Assembly: GCF_014207445.1 (NCBI RefSeq)
Contig: NZ_JACHEM010000028.1
Location: forward strand, 1 to 45,707
Source of the DNA: Streptomyces candidus
Lineage (GTDB): Bacteria; Actinomycetota; Actinomycetes; Streptomycetales; Streptomycetaceae
DNA: 45,707 nucleotides
Direction: 5' to 3'
The first letter of the stretch is position 1. Each line of letters starts with the position of its first letter. A program made the translations under genes and the position numbers. Under the pieces are notes generated by a model. That model made no database searches and was not told the DNA's origin. It worked only from the letters and a program-made list of their open reading frames with translations. This document shows, piece after piece, positions 34,555-43,828 of this stretch.

Positions 34555-35051
34555 GACCCACACTTCCCTGTTTCTTCTGCTGCCCGTTGATGCGGCCCGG
34601 CGTCCGTTCGGGCCCGTGCGTCGTTTGTACAAGGAGGCGACCCGCCGCGACCAGCGTCTTTGCCAGACGTACTGCGCCCGTTCGTGCCCGCTTCGCCAAT
34701 ATCGTCGTCGCTGGTCACCTGGGCGGTCGTGCGACGGGCCGCCGCCGGTGCTGCCCGGTTGGGCGCCTCGGCGTGCCCGTTTGGTGCCCGATGCGATGCG
34801 GGCGCCGGTACGCGGCGCGGGAATCGGGGCCGGCGCGGCTGACTTGACGACGTAGGGGACGGCCCGTGCACGGCGGGAGCGCCCGGTCCGTATTGCTACC
34901 GGTCATCCCGTCTGGTCCTTGACGCACCCGACGGGACCTGGAAGCACGGGAATGACCGGTAGAGCCCGGATCGCCGCATCGGGACACAAGGAGGGCCCGG
35001 CTCGGGCAACCGGGCGGTGAACGAGGCTGGTTGCGTCCTTCTGCCGGACCG
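34555..35051. other. Intergenic region with no supported gene
   Basis: Apart from the DeoR promoter expected near the left end, no reading frame on either strand has domain-like content or a convincing ribosome site. Frames here are arginine- and proline-rich, as out-of-frame high-GC DNA usually is. Confidence 0.4.
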
Positions 35052-35246
35052 TCACCTCCGGCAGACATAGGGCTCCGGGTCCCGGTGGAGTCGCCGGAAC
35101 GCCTCCGCCACGTTCTCCAGCCACGTCAACTCGTCCCAGAAGTCCGCCTCCGCCTGCGCCGTGCCGTGCGCGTAGGGCTGAAGTGCCCGCTGCCCGTCCC
35201 GAATCTCGATCAGGATGCGGTAGAGGCGGGTCCGGAGATCGCGGAT
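35052..35246 (-). pseudogene. C-terminal remnant of an unidentified protein
   Basis: The last ~64 codons of a leftward frame look protein-like: LRTRLYRILIEIRDGQRALQPYAHG then ADFWDELTWLENVAEAFRRLHRDP, amphipathic helices with normal codon use. The phrase IEIRDG.RALQPY resembles the C-terminus of DUF6545/MAB_1171c-type Streptomyces proteins as I remember them. The sequence upstream in the frame is not coherent, so the rest of the gene seems lost. Confidence 0.35.
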
Positions 35247-35858
35247 CCATACCCGGCCGGGGCCCTCGTGGACCGGTGCACGCCGGGTTCCAAGGTGCAC
35301 GTCCTGTCCGACGCGGACGGACTGCCTCCACGCGTCGGGCTCTCCGCGGCCAACACTCTCTCGGGCTCGCCGCAGCAATCTGCTGCTACAAACGCTTCCT
35401 CCAACCGACCATGAGGACTCCGCCCAAGGGCGAAATACCGCGCACTGCGCCCCGACCGCCGCCGCACCCCCGGGAAACACAGGTCGATGCGGGCACGAGA
35501 ACCACAAGCAGAGACACCCAAACTCACATGGCAGCCATTCCATTGAGACACCGGGCGCCACAAATTTGGCCATCGCCCCCAATTACCGAGGAAGCCCCGG
35601 CTTCCCTATCGCAGGTACACGTGAACAGGCGAAGCAGAAGTCTCGTCGCAGCAGAACGATATGAAACAACGGATTCACGGATGGTTTCTCGGGCCCGCTT
35701 CCCGCAGGACGCACCACCGGTAACACCGATTTCGCGAAAGCCACAGCAAGCGGGCAACCTCGCCGCGCAAACGGTCACACAAGGAGCTATCTCCGTGCAA
35801 TGGCCAACCAAATGCGTGGGTAGCGGGCCGAAAGAGCGGACCGGGAGTGCGGGCGGAA
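35247..35858. other. Lower-GC intergenic region with no supported gene
   Basis: No convincing gene on either strand. From about 35500 to 35815 the GC content is visibly lower than in the flanking clusters. An AAGGAG followed by GTG at 35794 opens only a short frame that runs into the hairpin at 35859 and shows no recognisable product. Confidence 0.35.
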
Positions 35859-35910
35859 CGCAGGAACCCGCCGGACCGTGGTCTTTTCCACGATCCGGCG
35901 GGTTCCTGCG
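35859..35910. terminator. Long perfect hairpin at the polyketide cluster boundary
   Basis: Arms of 17 bp (35859-35875 and 35894-35910), then a single C/A mismatch (35876/35893), then 5 more pairs (35877-35881/35888-35892) around a TCTTTT loop. The stem is about 22 bp. It lies 51 bases past the stop of the PAS-LuxR regulator and probably ends transcription of that gene, possibly from both sides. Confidence 0.8.
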
Positions 35911-35961
35911 TGTGCTGCCCTCGGAGGGCGTGGCCGTTGGCGGTCGGCTACGCCCGCGCCG

Positions 35962-36645
35962 CTACTTGACGAAGTCCTCGACGACCTTGGGCGGCCAGGT
36001 ACCGACGTTGAGGACGCCCATGGAGTAGGCGCGGGAGACCAGGGCGGCCCGGTTGGGCACCCTGAGCTTCCGGAGCAGCCCGGTGACGTGGTACTCGACT
36101 CCCTGCCGGCTCAGGTAGAGCCTGGAAGCCAGGGGAATAGTGGACTGACCTGCGGCGATGCCTTCGAGTATGCGGGCGTCGATCTCGGAGAGGATCTTCT
36201 TGCGATGGGTCACGACGCCCGCGTCCTGCCCCTCGTCCGAGGAGCGCATGAGCACCAGGATCGCGGCCACGTCGGGGGTGTCCCCGCTCACGGCCGCGGC
36301 GGTGAGCGTTCCGGCGAAGGCGGAGTCCTCCGGCCCCACCGCCACCACGTGCGAGGCGAACCGCTGGCGCTTGCCCTCCACGAGCCGGGAGAACTGGCGC
36401 ATCAGCGGCTGCTGGACACTGGGGTGCACCAGGTCGCGGAAGTTGCGGCCGCAGACGTCGGCCGAGGAGTCGCCGAAGCGCCGGAAGAACTCCTCGTTCG
36501 CCTGCTGGACGGTGAGTGTGGGATCGAGTGACGCCATGCACAGCCCCGACTGGTCGAAGTGCTGGGCGTGCGCGTACCCGTTCTGGCCGGGTTCGAGGTC
36601 ACTTATTACGATCTGAGCCGAATCTGCGGGTACAGCAATCACCAC
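35962..36645 (-). CDS. PAS-LuxR regulator, PimM-like
   Basis: A PAS sensor domain (LDPTLTVQQANEEFFRRFGDSSADVCGRNFRDLVHPSV) is followed by a LuxR helix-turn-helix (IDARILEGIAAGQST, LASRLYLSRQGVEYHVTGLLRKLRVPNRAALVSRAYSMGVL). This architecture and wording match PimM/NysRIV/AmphRIV, positive regulators of polyene macrolide clusters that bind a 16-bp palindrome upstream of PKS genes. The start is uncertain: GTG 36645 has AAAGGA about 10 bases upstream and is used; ATG 36732 or 36693 and an internal ATG at MASLDP (191 aa, near the PimM length) are alternatives. It predicts a polyene-type or other macrolide PKS to the right. Confidence 0.9.
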   Translation of the reverse strand: MVIAVPADSAQIVISDLEPGQNGYAHAQHFDQSGLCMASLDPTLTVQQANEEFFRRFGDSSADVCGRNFRDLVHPSVQQPLMRQFSRLVEGKRQRFASHVVAVGPEDSAFAGTLTAAAVSGDTPDVAAILVLMRSSDEGQDAGVVTHRKKILSEIDARILEGIAAGQSTIPLASRLYLSRQGVEYHVTGLLRKLRVPNRAALVSRAYSMGVLNVGTWPPKVVEDFVK

Positions 36646-36921
36646 GAGCCGCCATCCTTTCGGGTCCCCCGATTCACTGAGAATATTGAACATTTTCCTG
36701 CGCGTAGGATAACTCTGCCGGTCGGGCCTCACTCACCCTCATCAAGGGTTATCCGTTACCGAATGGAGAGTAGGTAGTGGCATGGTTGGACGTCAACAAG
36801 CCCCCTCTTCGCATAGCTAAAGCTGTGGTCCCAAGCATGGATGGTTCGGTGGTCCGCGAAGGCACCGGGACAGGAAGTGCTCGACATGCCGCATTGGCGG
36901 CATCCACCCAATTCGGTCCGA

Positions 36922-36941
36922 CTTGAGGTTCTCTTGAGGTT
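36922..36941 (+). promoter_or_regulatory. Tandem 9-bp direct repeat with 11-bp period
   Basis: CTTGAGGTT occurs at 36922-36930 and again at 36933-36941, an 11-bp periodicity that puts both copies on one DNA face. It is in the 378-bp gap between the first LAL gene and the PAS-LuxR gene, upstream of the latter. Spacing like this is used by SARP-type and PhoP-type activators, although the sequence matches neither consensus I know well. No SARP gene is in the window. Confidence 0.4.
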
Positions 36942-37023
36942 GGCGGCGGTGAGCCGGGCAGGGCCATGCGAAACAGCAGGTACGGCTTTCTGTAACATGC
37001 CGCTAACAGTTGAGCGCGGGAAC

Positions 37024-39804
37024 CTACGCGGGGAGGGTGTCCGCCAGCTCATGGCGGCCCGAGATGCCAAGTTTCCTATAGCAATTCGTCAGATGTTTCT
37101 CTACGGCCCGTGAACTCACTCCGAATTCATCCGCAATTTCCTGGTTGGTGAGGCCCCGGCTCACCAGGGTGATCACCTTGCGCTCGCTGCGGGTGAGGAT
37201 CGCGGTCTTCGGTTCCGTGGGGGCGCCCAGACCGTGTTCCGCCCGCTCGACCAGCCACGGGGCACCGCAGGCCGCCGCGAGGGTGCCCGCCTCGCGCAGC
37301 ACGACCTCCGCCTCGGGGCCGCTGCCCAGCTGCCGTCCCAGCAGTACGAGCGTCCTGGCGAGTTCGAGCCCGAACGACGAATCGCGCAGGACCGTGACGG
37401 CCTCGCGCAGCAGGGGGACGCCCTGGGCGCCCTGCAGCCAGCCCATCAGCCGCAGGGCGCGGCCCAGCGCGGCGGGTGCCCCCCACGAACGGGCCCAGGC
37501 GAGTTCCTCCTCGGCGAGCCGCAGCGCGGAACGGGAGTCACCGAGGCGCTGATAGAGACCGATGGCCTGCGGGCGCCAGGGGAAGAGCGCCGAATTGCGC
37601 CATCCCGATACGTCCAGTTGCCGACCGCACGCGAGCAGACTCTCCAGCGCCTGCGCCCGCAGGCCCCGCTGGGCGTCCACCGATGCCCGCAGAATCCGCA
37701 GCGAGGCCGTCAGGGCCAGACCCGTCGGCCTGCGCCGCCCGGCCCTGGCCAGGACCTGCTCGCTGAGCAACGGATCGCGCAGTTCGAGCACCACAGAGGA
37801 CAGGATTATCGTGGACACCTCACGCCAGTTGGCGTCGGGCAGCGCCAGAGCGCGCTCGACGTATTCGCGGGCCAGAGTGGGTTTGCTCTGCGAGACCAGG
37901 ACGAACGCCCGCTCCGCGAAGAGGAGCACCGCGTCGGCACCGGCCGGGTTGCGCCGTCGGTTCCGATGCTCGGTGGAGAGCCAGGTAGCCACGGTCTCCA
38001 CCGACTCGGCGGCGAACAACGTGGCGACCACCAGGGGAAGCACCGTGTTCGCACACCCCGATGCGACCGGCTCGCGCTCCAGGATCCGGCCGGCCGTGCG
38101 AGCCGCCTCGGCCGCCGGCAGGCGGCCGGTGAGGGTGGCGGAGAAGAGCAGCACGGTCATCAGTTCGCGTTCGGCCGCGGAATACACCGGGGGCTCCTGC
38201 CCCAGCCCGTGCAGACGCTCCATGGACGAGGCCAGTTCGCCCGGGTTCTCGTGCCCGTAGTGCCGCAGCCGGGCTTCCAGTCGCAGTCCCAGCTCGCGCG
38301 TCGGACCGTCCAGTCCGGCGTGCGGGCCGAGTCCCTCGGCGGCCCTGCGCAGCAGCTCGGTGGTGGAGGAGTGCACCGCGCCGAGCAGCGGCGGCGGTAT
38401 ACGCAGGACGGCGACGGCCCGGTCGCGTGCCGTCGCCAGCAGAGGGATGGCCTGCACGACATGGCGCCGGCAGGCCTCGGGGTCGAAGTCCGCCTCAGCG
38501 GTGGCCAGTTCGACCAGCAGCCCGGCCCGGGCGTGACCCTGGGCACGGTGGCTGAGCAGCACCCGGCGCAGATAGCGGGCGGCACGCTCGGGCGCGCCCT
38601 GCCGTATCGCGGTGGCGGCCGCGGCCCGCAGTACTGTCGTCGCCCAGGGACGACCGATGGCGGTGGTGGCCATCAGGTGGTCGGCGATCTGCTCGGTGGG
38701 ACGGCCGTTGGTGTACAGCAGGTCCGCGGCGGCGGCGTGCCGCCGCTCGCGCTCGGCCACCGTCAAGGTGGATTCCACGGCGTCCTGCACGACGCGGTGC
38801 ACGAAGCGCAGTTCGCCTGCGTCGGTGAGCAGTCCCGCCTCGCGCAGCGCGCGCCGCGCTGTGCCCAAGCCGTCTTCGTCCACTCCGGCCAGTTCCCTGA
38901 TGAGCGCCGGGTCCCCCTGGCCGCCGAAGGCGGAGACCGCCACGGCCACCTCCCGCACCACACGTGGCCGGGTCCGCAGATGGCTCGCCAGCCGCTCCCG
39001 GAGCCCTGCGGGCCGCAGGGCGCGCACCCGGTCGGCGTGTTCGTCGGCCACAGTGTGGCCCTGTGCTTCCATGCCCAGCAGAAGCGATGTCAGTAACAGC
39101 GGGTTGCCGCGGCTCACCTCATGGCAGGCGCGTACGTACTCCTCGTGTCCGGCCACGCCACACCGTTCGAGGATCATGGCCCGGACGGCGTCGCGCGACA
39201 GCGCGGCGGGGCGCAGGGTCCGCGTGGCGTCGACGAGCTGACGCACCAGGGCAGGGTCCGCTCCCTGATCGCCGTCCAGCAGCGTCCAGACGAGCATCAC
39301 CCGGAGACCCTCCAACTGTCCGGCCAGGCGGGCGAGCCAGCGCAGGGAGGAGGAGTCCGCCCACTGGAGGTCGTCGACGAGGATCAGCAGCGGGGTGTGC
39401 TCGCTGACGTCGGCCAGAAGCGAGCGCAGGCCGTGCAGGCATTCCTCGAACGCGGCTGCGGAGGGCGGGTGCACCGTCGGCAGATCGTCGACGCCGGACA
39501 TCAGCCGGGCCACGCGGTCGGGCCGCCGCGCCCACCGGTTGCGTTCCGTCTCCGTCGCGCCGGACAGCAGACTGTCGAGCAGCTGGCGCACCACGCCGAA
39601 CGCGAAGTCCCGCTCCATCGGGGCGGCGTTCGCCCGCAGGACGCGTACGTCCGCGGCGCAGGCCGTACGGGCCAGTTCGCGCAGCAAAGCGGTTCTGCCG
39701 ATGCCGAGCGGCCCCGCCAGCAGGATCACCGAGGAGTCGCCTTCCTGGGCGGCTCGCAGCGCGGCTCTCAGCCGGTCCAGCTCTCCTTCCCGCTCAAGAA
39801 GCAT
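37024..39804 (-). CDS. Large ATP-binding LuxR (LAL) regulator with an altered P-loop; contains a TTA codon
   Basis: A 926-residue LAL/MalT-type regulator. The N-terminal AAA-like domain has Walker A GPLGIGRT at 31-38, in which the invariant Lys is Arg, and Walker B LLILVDDLQWADSS. A long helical TPR-like middle follows. The C-terminal LuxR domain reads LTRSERKVITLVSRGLTNQEIADEF, VSSRAVEKHLTNCYRKLGISGRHEL. Such proteins are pathway-specific activators in macrolide clusters (PikD, NysRI-III type). Codon 237 (leftward, 39096-39094) is TTA, so translation should depend on the bldA tRNA. The ATG overlaps the end of a vestigial LuxR frame upstream. Confidence 0.93.
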   Translation of the reverse strand: MLLEREGELDRLRAALRAAQEGDSSVILLAGPLGIGRTALLRELARTACAADVRVLRANAAPMERDFAFGVVRQLLDSLLSGATETERNRWARRPDRVARLMSGVDDLPTVHPPSAAAFEECLHGLRSLLADVSEHTPLLILVDDLQWADSSSLRWLARLAGQLEGLRVMLVWTLLDGDQGADPALVRQLVDATRTLRPAALSRDAVRAMILERCGVAGHEEYVRACHEVSRGNPLLLTSLLLGMEAQGHTVADEHADRVRALRPAGLRERLASHLRTRPRVVREVAVAVSAFGGQGDPALIRELAGVDEDGLGTARRALREAGLLTDAGELRFVHRVVQDAVESTLTVAERERRHAAAADLLYTNGRPTEQIADHLMATTAIGRPWATTVLRAAAATAIRQGAPERAARYLRRVLLSHRAQGHARAGLLVELATAEADFDPEACRRHVVQAIPLLATARDRAVAVLRIPPPLLGAVHSSTTELLRRAAEGLGPHAGLDGPTRELGLRLEARLRHYGHENPGELASSMERLHGLGQEPPVYSAAERELMTVLLFSATLTGRLPAAEAARTAGRILEREPVASGCANTVLPLVVATLFAAESVETVATWLSTEHRNRRRNPAGADAVLLFAERAFVLVSQSKPTLAREYVERALALPDANWREVSTIILSSVVLELRDPLLSEQVLARAGRRRPTGLALTASLRILRASVDAQRGLRAQALESLLACGRQLDVSGWRNSALFPWRPQAIGLYQRLGDSRSALRLAEEELAWARSWGAPAALGRALRLMGWLQGAQGVPLLREAVTVLRDSSFGLELARTLVLLGRQLGSGPEAEVVLREAGTLAAACGAPWLVERAEHGLGAPTEPKTAILTRSERKVITLVSRGLTNQEIADEFGVSSRAVEKHLTNCYRKLGISGRHELADTLPA

Positions 39805-39976
39805 CGCTCGGCCGATCTCTCATGTCCCTCAGCTGCACACACAGTTCCTGACGCCCGGTGACACCGAGCTTTCGACGGGCAACCCCCGAAAGCGGGTGCA
39901 TCACGCATCCGTCCTGGGAGAGCCGATCCGCGCTCTCCCGGTTGGTCTGTTTTCGGACGGTGCAGGCGGCCGCGCC
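39794..39976 (-). pseudogene. Vestigial LuxR helix-turn-helix C-terminus
   Basis: The end of a leftward frame reads QTNRESADRLSQDGCVMH, then PLSGVARRKLGVTGRQELCVQL and ...SDAS before TGA at 39796-39794. It aligns with a LuxR/GerE domain (TNREIA-RL... HLSGVYRKLGVTGRQEL), with small insertions and degraded positions. It resembles the C-termini of the two LAL genes on either side. The frame to the right is incoherent R/P-rich sequence. Its stop overlaps the LAL start by 11 bases, the arrangement expected if an intact upstream regulator was once translationally coupled here. It is probably a remnant of a third LAL. Confidence 0.6.
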
Positions 39977-40551
39977 CCGGCCAATGTTCCGTGGGTTGCT
40001 CGACCGCCGGGGCGGGGTGGCGGCCACCGGTGTCTCCCCTCGTTCCGTGCAGCCGGACGCTGTCGCCACCGGCCGGCTCGGCGGACCCGGCCGGTGGCCC
40101 ACCGTCGGCGTCCGGCGCGGGGGCGGTGGACAGGCCCGCGTCACGGGCCGGGCACCGCACGTCCGCCCCGTGGGCGGACGGCTTCTCGGGACCGCCTCGA
40201 CCGGGTTAGGCAACGATGTCATGGATCGATCGAACCGGCGGTCACGCTCCCGGCCCGGAGCCGGGGCCGGCCGGGCACAGAGCGGTCGCGGCCCGGTCTT
40301 ACCGACATGCCGGACGGCCGCGTACAGCACGTCCGGCCTCGCGCGGCCCGGCCGCCCCACCCGGGGCGCCCAGCCCCAGCGCCCCTCGTCCGGGGCGGCG
40401 GACGGGAAGACCGGTGTCCTGCGCGCACGGCGCTGTCCAGGCGGACAAGCACTTCCCCGGTAGCCGTCCGGCCCGCATGCCGGCTCCAGGGGTCGCACAG
40501 TCGGATCATCGGTGTTCTGGCCAGTCACACGCACCGCCCCGCCCGTTCGCC
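39977..40551. other. Gene-free gap between the LAL genes
   Basis: No intact gene on either strand. It contains a 12-bp perfect hairpin (40065-40076/40087-40098), plausibly the terminator of the rightmost LAL gene, and must carry the promoter of the left LAL gene. The rest is probably degraded coding DNA of the vestigial LuxR gene. Confidence 0.45.
40065..40098. terminator. 12-bp GC-rich hairpin in the inter-LAL gap
   Basis: GCCACCGGCCGG at 40065-40076 pairs perfectly with 40087-40098 across a 10-base loop. It lies about 450 bases past the stop of the leftward LAL gene. Stem stability suggests a terminator; the distance makes it tentative. Confidence 0.45.
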
Positions 40552-43455
40552 TCAGCGTCGCCAACGTGATTCGGATGCCCGGCCGGGACGCGGCCCCTCA
40601 GGGATGTCCGGTGTGCACAGCGCGGCCCCGAGTTCGGTACGCCCACTCACGCCCAGCTTTCGGTAGACACCGGTCAAATGCGTCTCAATAGTGCGTACGG
40701 TGACGAACAGGGCTTCCGCGATGGCGCGGTTGCTGGCGCCGGCCGCGGCGAGACCCGCCACCCTGCGTTCCATTCCGGTCAGCATGTCCAGAGGCGAGGC
40801 GCTCATCTTCCGCATCCTGCCGCCCGCGGTGACCAGTAGTCTGCGCGCGGCGCCACCGAGCGCCAGGGCCCCGCAGCGCTGCGCGAGGTCGGTGGCGGTG
40901 CGCAGATGCTCCCGCGCGCCGCGGTGGTCGCCCGTCTTCAACAGGGCGCGGCCGAGGATGAATTCGGCCTTGGCGTGATCCGCCCTGGCAGGCGACTCCG
41001 CCAGGGCGGCGACCGCTTCGGTGAGCGTCTCGATGCCCGCGGCGCCGGGGGTGATCGCTCCGCGGGCGAGTGCGGCGAGCCCAAGTGCGCGCGGTGTGCC
41101 CCAGCGCTGGGCCAGTTCGGTGCCGTACTCGGTCATCTCGCCCGCTTCGTCACCCCGGTTCATGACCGCCAGCAGACAGGCCGCCTCGGACCACCAGGGC
41201 GCGAAGACCGGATTGCTGAACCGGGACTCATCGAGGGACCGGCCGCATTCGAGATACAGGGCGAGAGCCGCGTCCCAGTCACCGACCGCCCAGCGGGCCC
41301 GCGCCCGCGCCATCAGACTCAGGTGGTACTGCAGTACGTACCGCTCAAGACCGGAGCGCCTGATCCCGCGGAACACCGTCTCGGCCTGTTCGGCCTCTCC
41401 CCGCTCGACCAGGAGGGTCGCGAACGTGATCTGCGGCAGTGCGCTGCCGCTCCCCCACTTCTCCGCTCCGACGATCTCGAACGCGGTCTGCGCATCGGCC
41501 AGCGCGTCGGGAAACGCGCCCGCTCCGTGCAGCACCAGGGCGCGGGTGGACAGGGCGAGCACGAAGGTCCAGACCGCGGCGTTCTCCTGGCTGCGCTCCA
41601 GCGTGCGGTCCAGCGCGCCCAGCGACCCTTCGACCTCGTCGGCGAGGCTGAGGGCGAAGGAGGAGGCGAGCGACGACCAGGCCTCCGGCTCACCCCCGGG
41701 CGAGGTGAGCGCGCGACGGGCCTGCTCGACCGTCTGTTCCGCCGAGCGACCGTCCATCGCGGACAGGACGGTCATCATCGCGAGCATCTGGCGCTGGGCG
41801 GGCGTGTCTCCGGGAGGCGCGGTCAGCAGCGCGGCCCGGTCCAGCGTCGCGGCGACGGTCGACTTCTCGTCCGACCCCACGATCAGCAGGGTCGACTCGA
41901 CCAGTGTGTGCAGTTCACGGTCGGACGGGTCCGGGCAGGGCCCCAGTTCGGCCTCCAGCTCCGCCAGAACCGCTTCGAGGACCCGCACGCCTTCGGGCGA
42001 GCGCTGAACGGCCAGGCAGACCATGCCGTACCGCACGGCGGCCATGGCCCTGGTCCGTACGTCGTCGGCCAGGCCCAGTGCCTCTTCGAGCACCCGGATG
42101 GCGTCCGGCGGATTGGTCTCCGCGAGCGATGCCGCCAGCTGGATACGTATCGGCACACTGTCCGGTTCCGCCTCAAGCACCCGGTGCAGATAGCGGACGG
42201 CGGCTTCGGGCGCGCCCCTCCCCTCGGCCTGGGTAGCCGCCTCACGGAGCACCGTCGGCATCCAGGGTTGTGTGAGGGCCGGCAGGAGCATGAGCCGGCC
42301 CGCGACCTCCTCGGCGGGCCGCCCGGCGTCACTCAGCAGCAGCGCGGCTCTGGTGCGCAGCTCGGCCAGTGCCTCCGCGCCGACGGGTTCGAGCGCGGAC
42401 GCACGGATCACGTCGTGCGCCAGGTCCGCACGGTCCGCCGCGAGCACCTCGGCACGCCGCAGTACGGCGATGCCCTGTGCGACGCGCCCGGGGGGCACTT
42501 CGGCGAGCATGCCGACCAGCTCGGGGGTCTCCTCGCCCAGGACCGCGATGGCACGCGCCACCTCCCGCACCCACAGGGGCAGGCTGTCCAGCAGCGCGAT
42601 CACGGAGGACGCGATCACGGAGGCCCCCACCTCGGCGACTCTGCGTACTCCTTCTTCGTCCGGCCGCACGCCCCTGGCGCGCAGCTCGCCCAGGAGCCGG
42701 CTGAGCCTGAGGGGGTTGCCGCCGGAGACGGTGGCGGCGCGGTCGGCGAAAGCCGATGCGACCGGCGTCCGGAAGACCTGCCGCGCCAGCTGCCCGACGG
42801 CGGCGCGAGTGAGCGGCGCCAGCCTCACCATGGTGGGGCTGCGCTGCGCCGCGATGTCGGCCAGCACGGAGGGGGCGACCGGTTCGGCCTCACTGCGGTG
42901 GGCGAGCACCACCAGCAGCGGAAGTTCCTCCGCGCGCCGCAGCAGGAAGTCCACCCAGGCCAGGGAGCGTTCGTCGCACCAGTGCACGTCGTCGAGCACA
43001 AGGACGAGCGGGCGGTCCACCATCAGGTTGGCCGCTAACCAGTACAACCCGTGCAGCGTCGGATAGGAGGCGGAGGCGCTGGGGTTTTCCTGGTCGATCT
43101 GTCCGGAGGTGAGCGCGGGCAGAGCACGACGGGCGGGGCCGCGCAGCAGAGGGGAGCTCCTGGCGTCCGCACCGCTCAGCCCCAGCGAACCGAACAGCTC
43201 GCGCACGCCCCCGTACCCCGTCCCCGCGACAACTTCGCCGCAGGAGCCGTTCAGCACCGTCATGCCGCGGCACGTGTCGCTGTTGAGGAACGCCTGGAGA
43301 AGGCTGGTTTTCCCAATGCCCGCGGGACCGGAAAGGATCACCAGCCCCGCGCGCCCGGAGCGTGCGGCCTCGGCCTGCCGGGTCAGAACCCGCAGCTCAT
43401 GACTGCGCCCGACCAGGGCGCTGGACAAACCGGAGAGGTCGGCCTGTTCCAGCAT
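40552..43455 (-). CDS. Large ATP-binding LuxR (LAL) regulator; contains a TTA codon
   Basis: A 967-residue LAL regulator. Walker A GPAGIGKTSLL at 43-53 is intact, Walker B is LVLVLDDVHWCDERS, a long helical repeat region follows, and the C-terminal LuxR domain reads LTGMERRVAGLAAAGASNRAIAEALFVTVRTIETHLTGVYRKLGVSGRTEL. It is a likely pathway-specific activator of the polyketide genes. Codon 140 (leftward 43038-43036, in LYWLAAN) is TTA, so expression should require bldA. A start at ATG 43455 is supported by the VGRSHEL N-terminus typical of the family. Confidence 0.93.
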   Translation of the reverse strand: MLEQADLSGLSSALVGRSHELRVLTRQAEAARSGRAGLVILSGPAGIGKTSLLQAFLNSDTCRGMTVLNGSCGEVVAGTGYGGVRELFGSLGLSGADARSSPLLRGPARRALPALTSGQIDQENPSASASYPTLHGLYWLAANLMVDRPLVLVLDDVHWCDERSLAWVDFLLRRAEELPLLVVLAHRSEAEPVAPSVLADIAAQRSPTMVRLAPLTRAAVGQLARQVFRTPVASAFADRAATVSGGNPLRLSRLLGELRARGVRPDEEGVRRVAEVGASVIASSVIALLDSLPLWVREVARAIAVLGEETPELVGMLAEVPPGRVAQGIAVLRRAEVLAADRADLAHDVIRASALEPVGAEALAELRTRAALLLSDAGRPAEEVAGRLMLLPALTQPWMPTVLREAATQAEGRGAPEAAVRYLHRVLEAEPDSVPIRIQLAASLAETNPPDAIRVLEEALGLADDVRTRAMAAVRYGMVCLAVQRSPEGVRVLEAVLAELEAELGPCPDPSDRELHTLVESTLLIVGSDEKSTVAATLDRAALLTAPPGDTPAQRQMLAMMTVLSAMDGRSAEQTVEQARRALTSPGGEPEAWSSLASSFALSLADEVEGSLGALDRTLERSQENAAVWTFVLALSTRALVLHGAGAFPDALADAQTAFEIVGAEKWGSGSALPQITFATLLVERGEAEQAETVFRGIRRSGLERYVLQYHLSLMARARARWAVGDWDAALALYLECGRSLDESRFSNPVFAPWWSEAACLLAVMNRGDEAGEMTEYGTELAQRWGTPRALGLAALARGAITPGAAGIETLTEAVAALAESPARADHAKAEFILGRALLKTGDHRGAREHLRTATDLAQRCGALALGGAARRLLVTAGGRMRKMSASPLDMLTGMERRVAGLAAAGASNRAIAEALFVTVRTIETHLTGVYRKLGVSGRTELGAALCTPDIPEGPRPGRASESRWRR

Positions 43456-43828
43456 CGAGGTCTCCTCGCCTCTCGGGGAACGCGACGGGCGCAGTCACAC
43501 GTCGCCGCTTTCCGCCCCATCCCGCAAAAGCAGTTGACACGCAACGATGAACGGGCGTGAGATTACATGATCACAAAATCCCGCACCATAGATCACGCGA
43601 CGCCGCCCGGAATGCGGCGTACACCTGACGCGAACTGGTCGAGTGCCCTTCGCGCCGGTGACCAACGCGCCGTACGGGAGCCGTGTTTGGGCTCGGTCGC
43701 ACGGGCACCGGCCGTGCGGGCAGCACTGGCGGCCGGGCATCCGGCCGACGGCCCCCACGAGAAGGCGGACCGGACGCCACCGGACGAGAGGACGCCCCCG
43801 GGGAGCGCTCACCCGGACGGGCGGCCGC
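43456..43828. other. Intergenic region between LAL and thioesterase genes
   Basis: 373 bp without a supported gene; it should hold the LAL promoter and the end of the thioesterase transcript. A lower-GC patch at about 43520-43600 is the likeliest promoter position. I see no clear PimM-type palindrome here. Confidence 0.35.

Noticed and set aside
36922..36941. Calling the direct repeat a PhoP (PHO) box
   Set aside because: The 11-bp period fits but the unit does not resemble GTTCACC in either orientation.
37234..39096. A 620-codon rightward open frame
   Set aside because: Antisense to the first LAL gene; its translation is R/Q/G-rich with no domain, while the leftward frame has full LAL motifs.
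39977..40564. The N-terminal part of the 256-codon frame leading into the LuxR remnant
   Set aside because: Only the last ~60 codons look like protein; the rest is P/R-rich and overlaps the end of the LAL gene, so I do not call an intact regulator.
40906..43038. A 710-codon rightward open frame
   Set aside because: Antisense to the second LAL gene, with no recognisable motif; explained by GC bias at codon position three.
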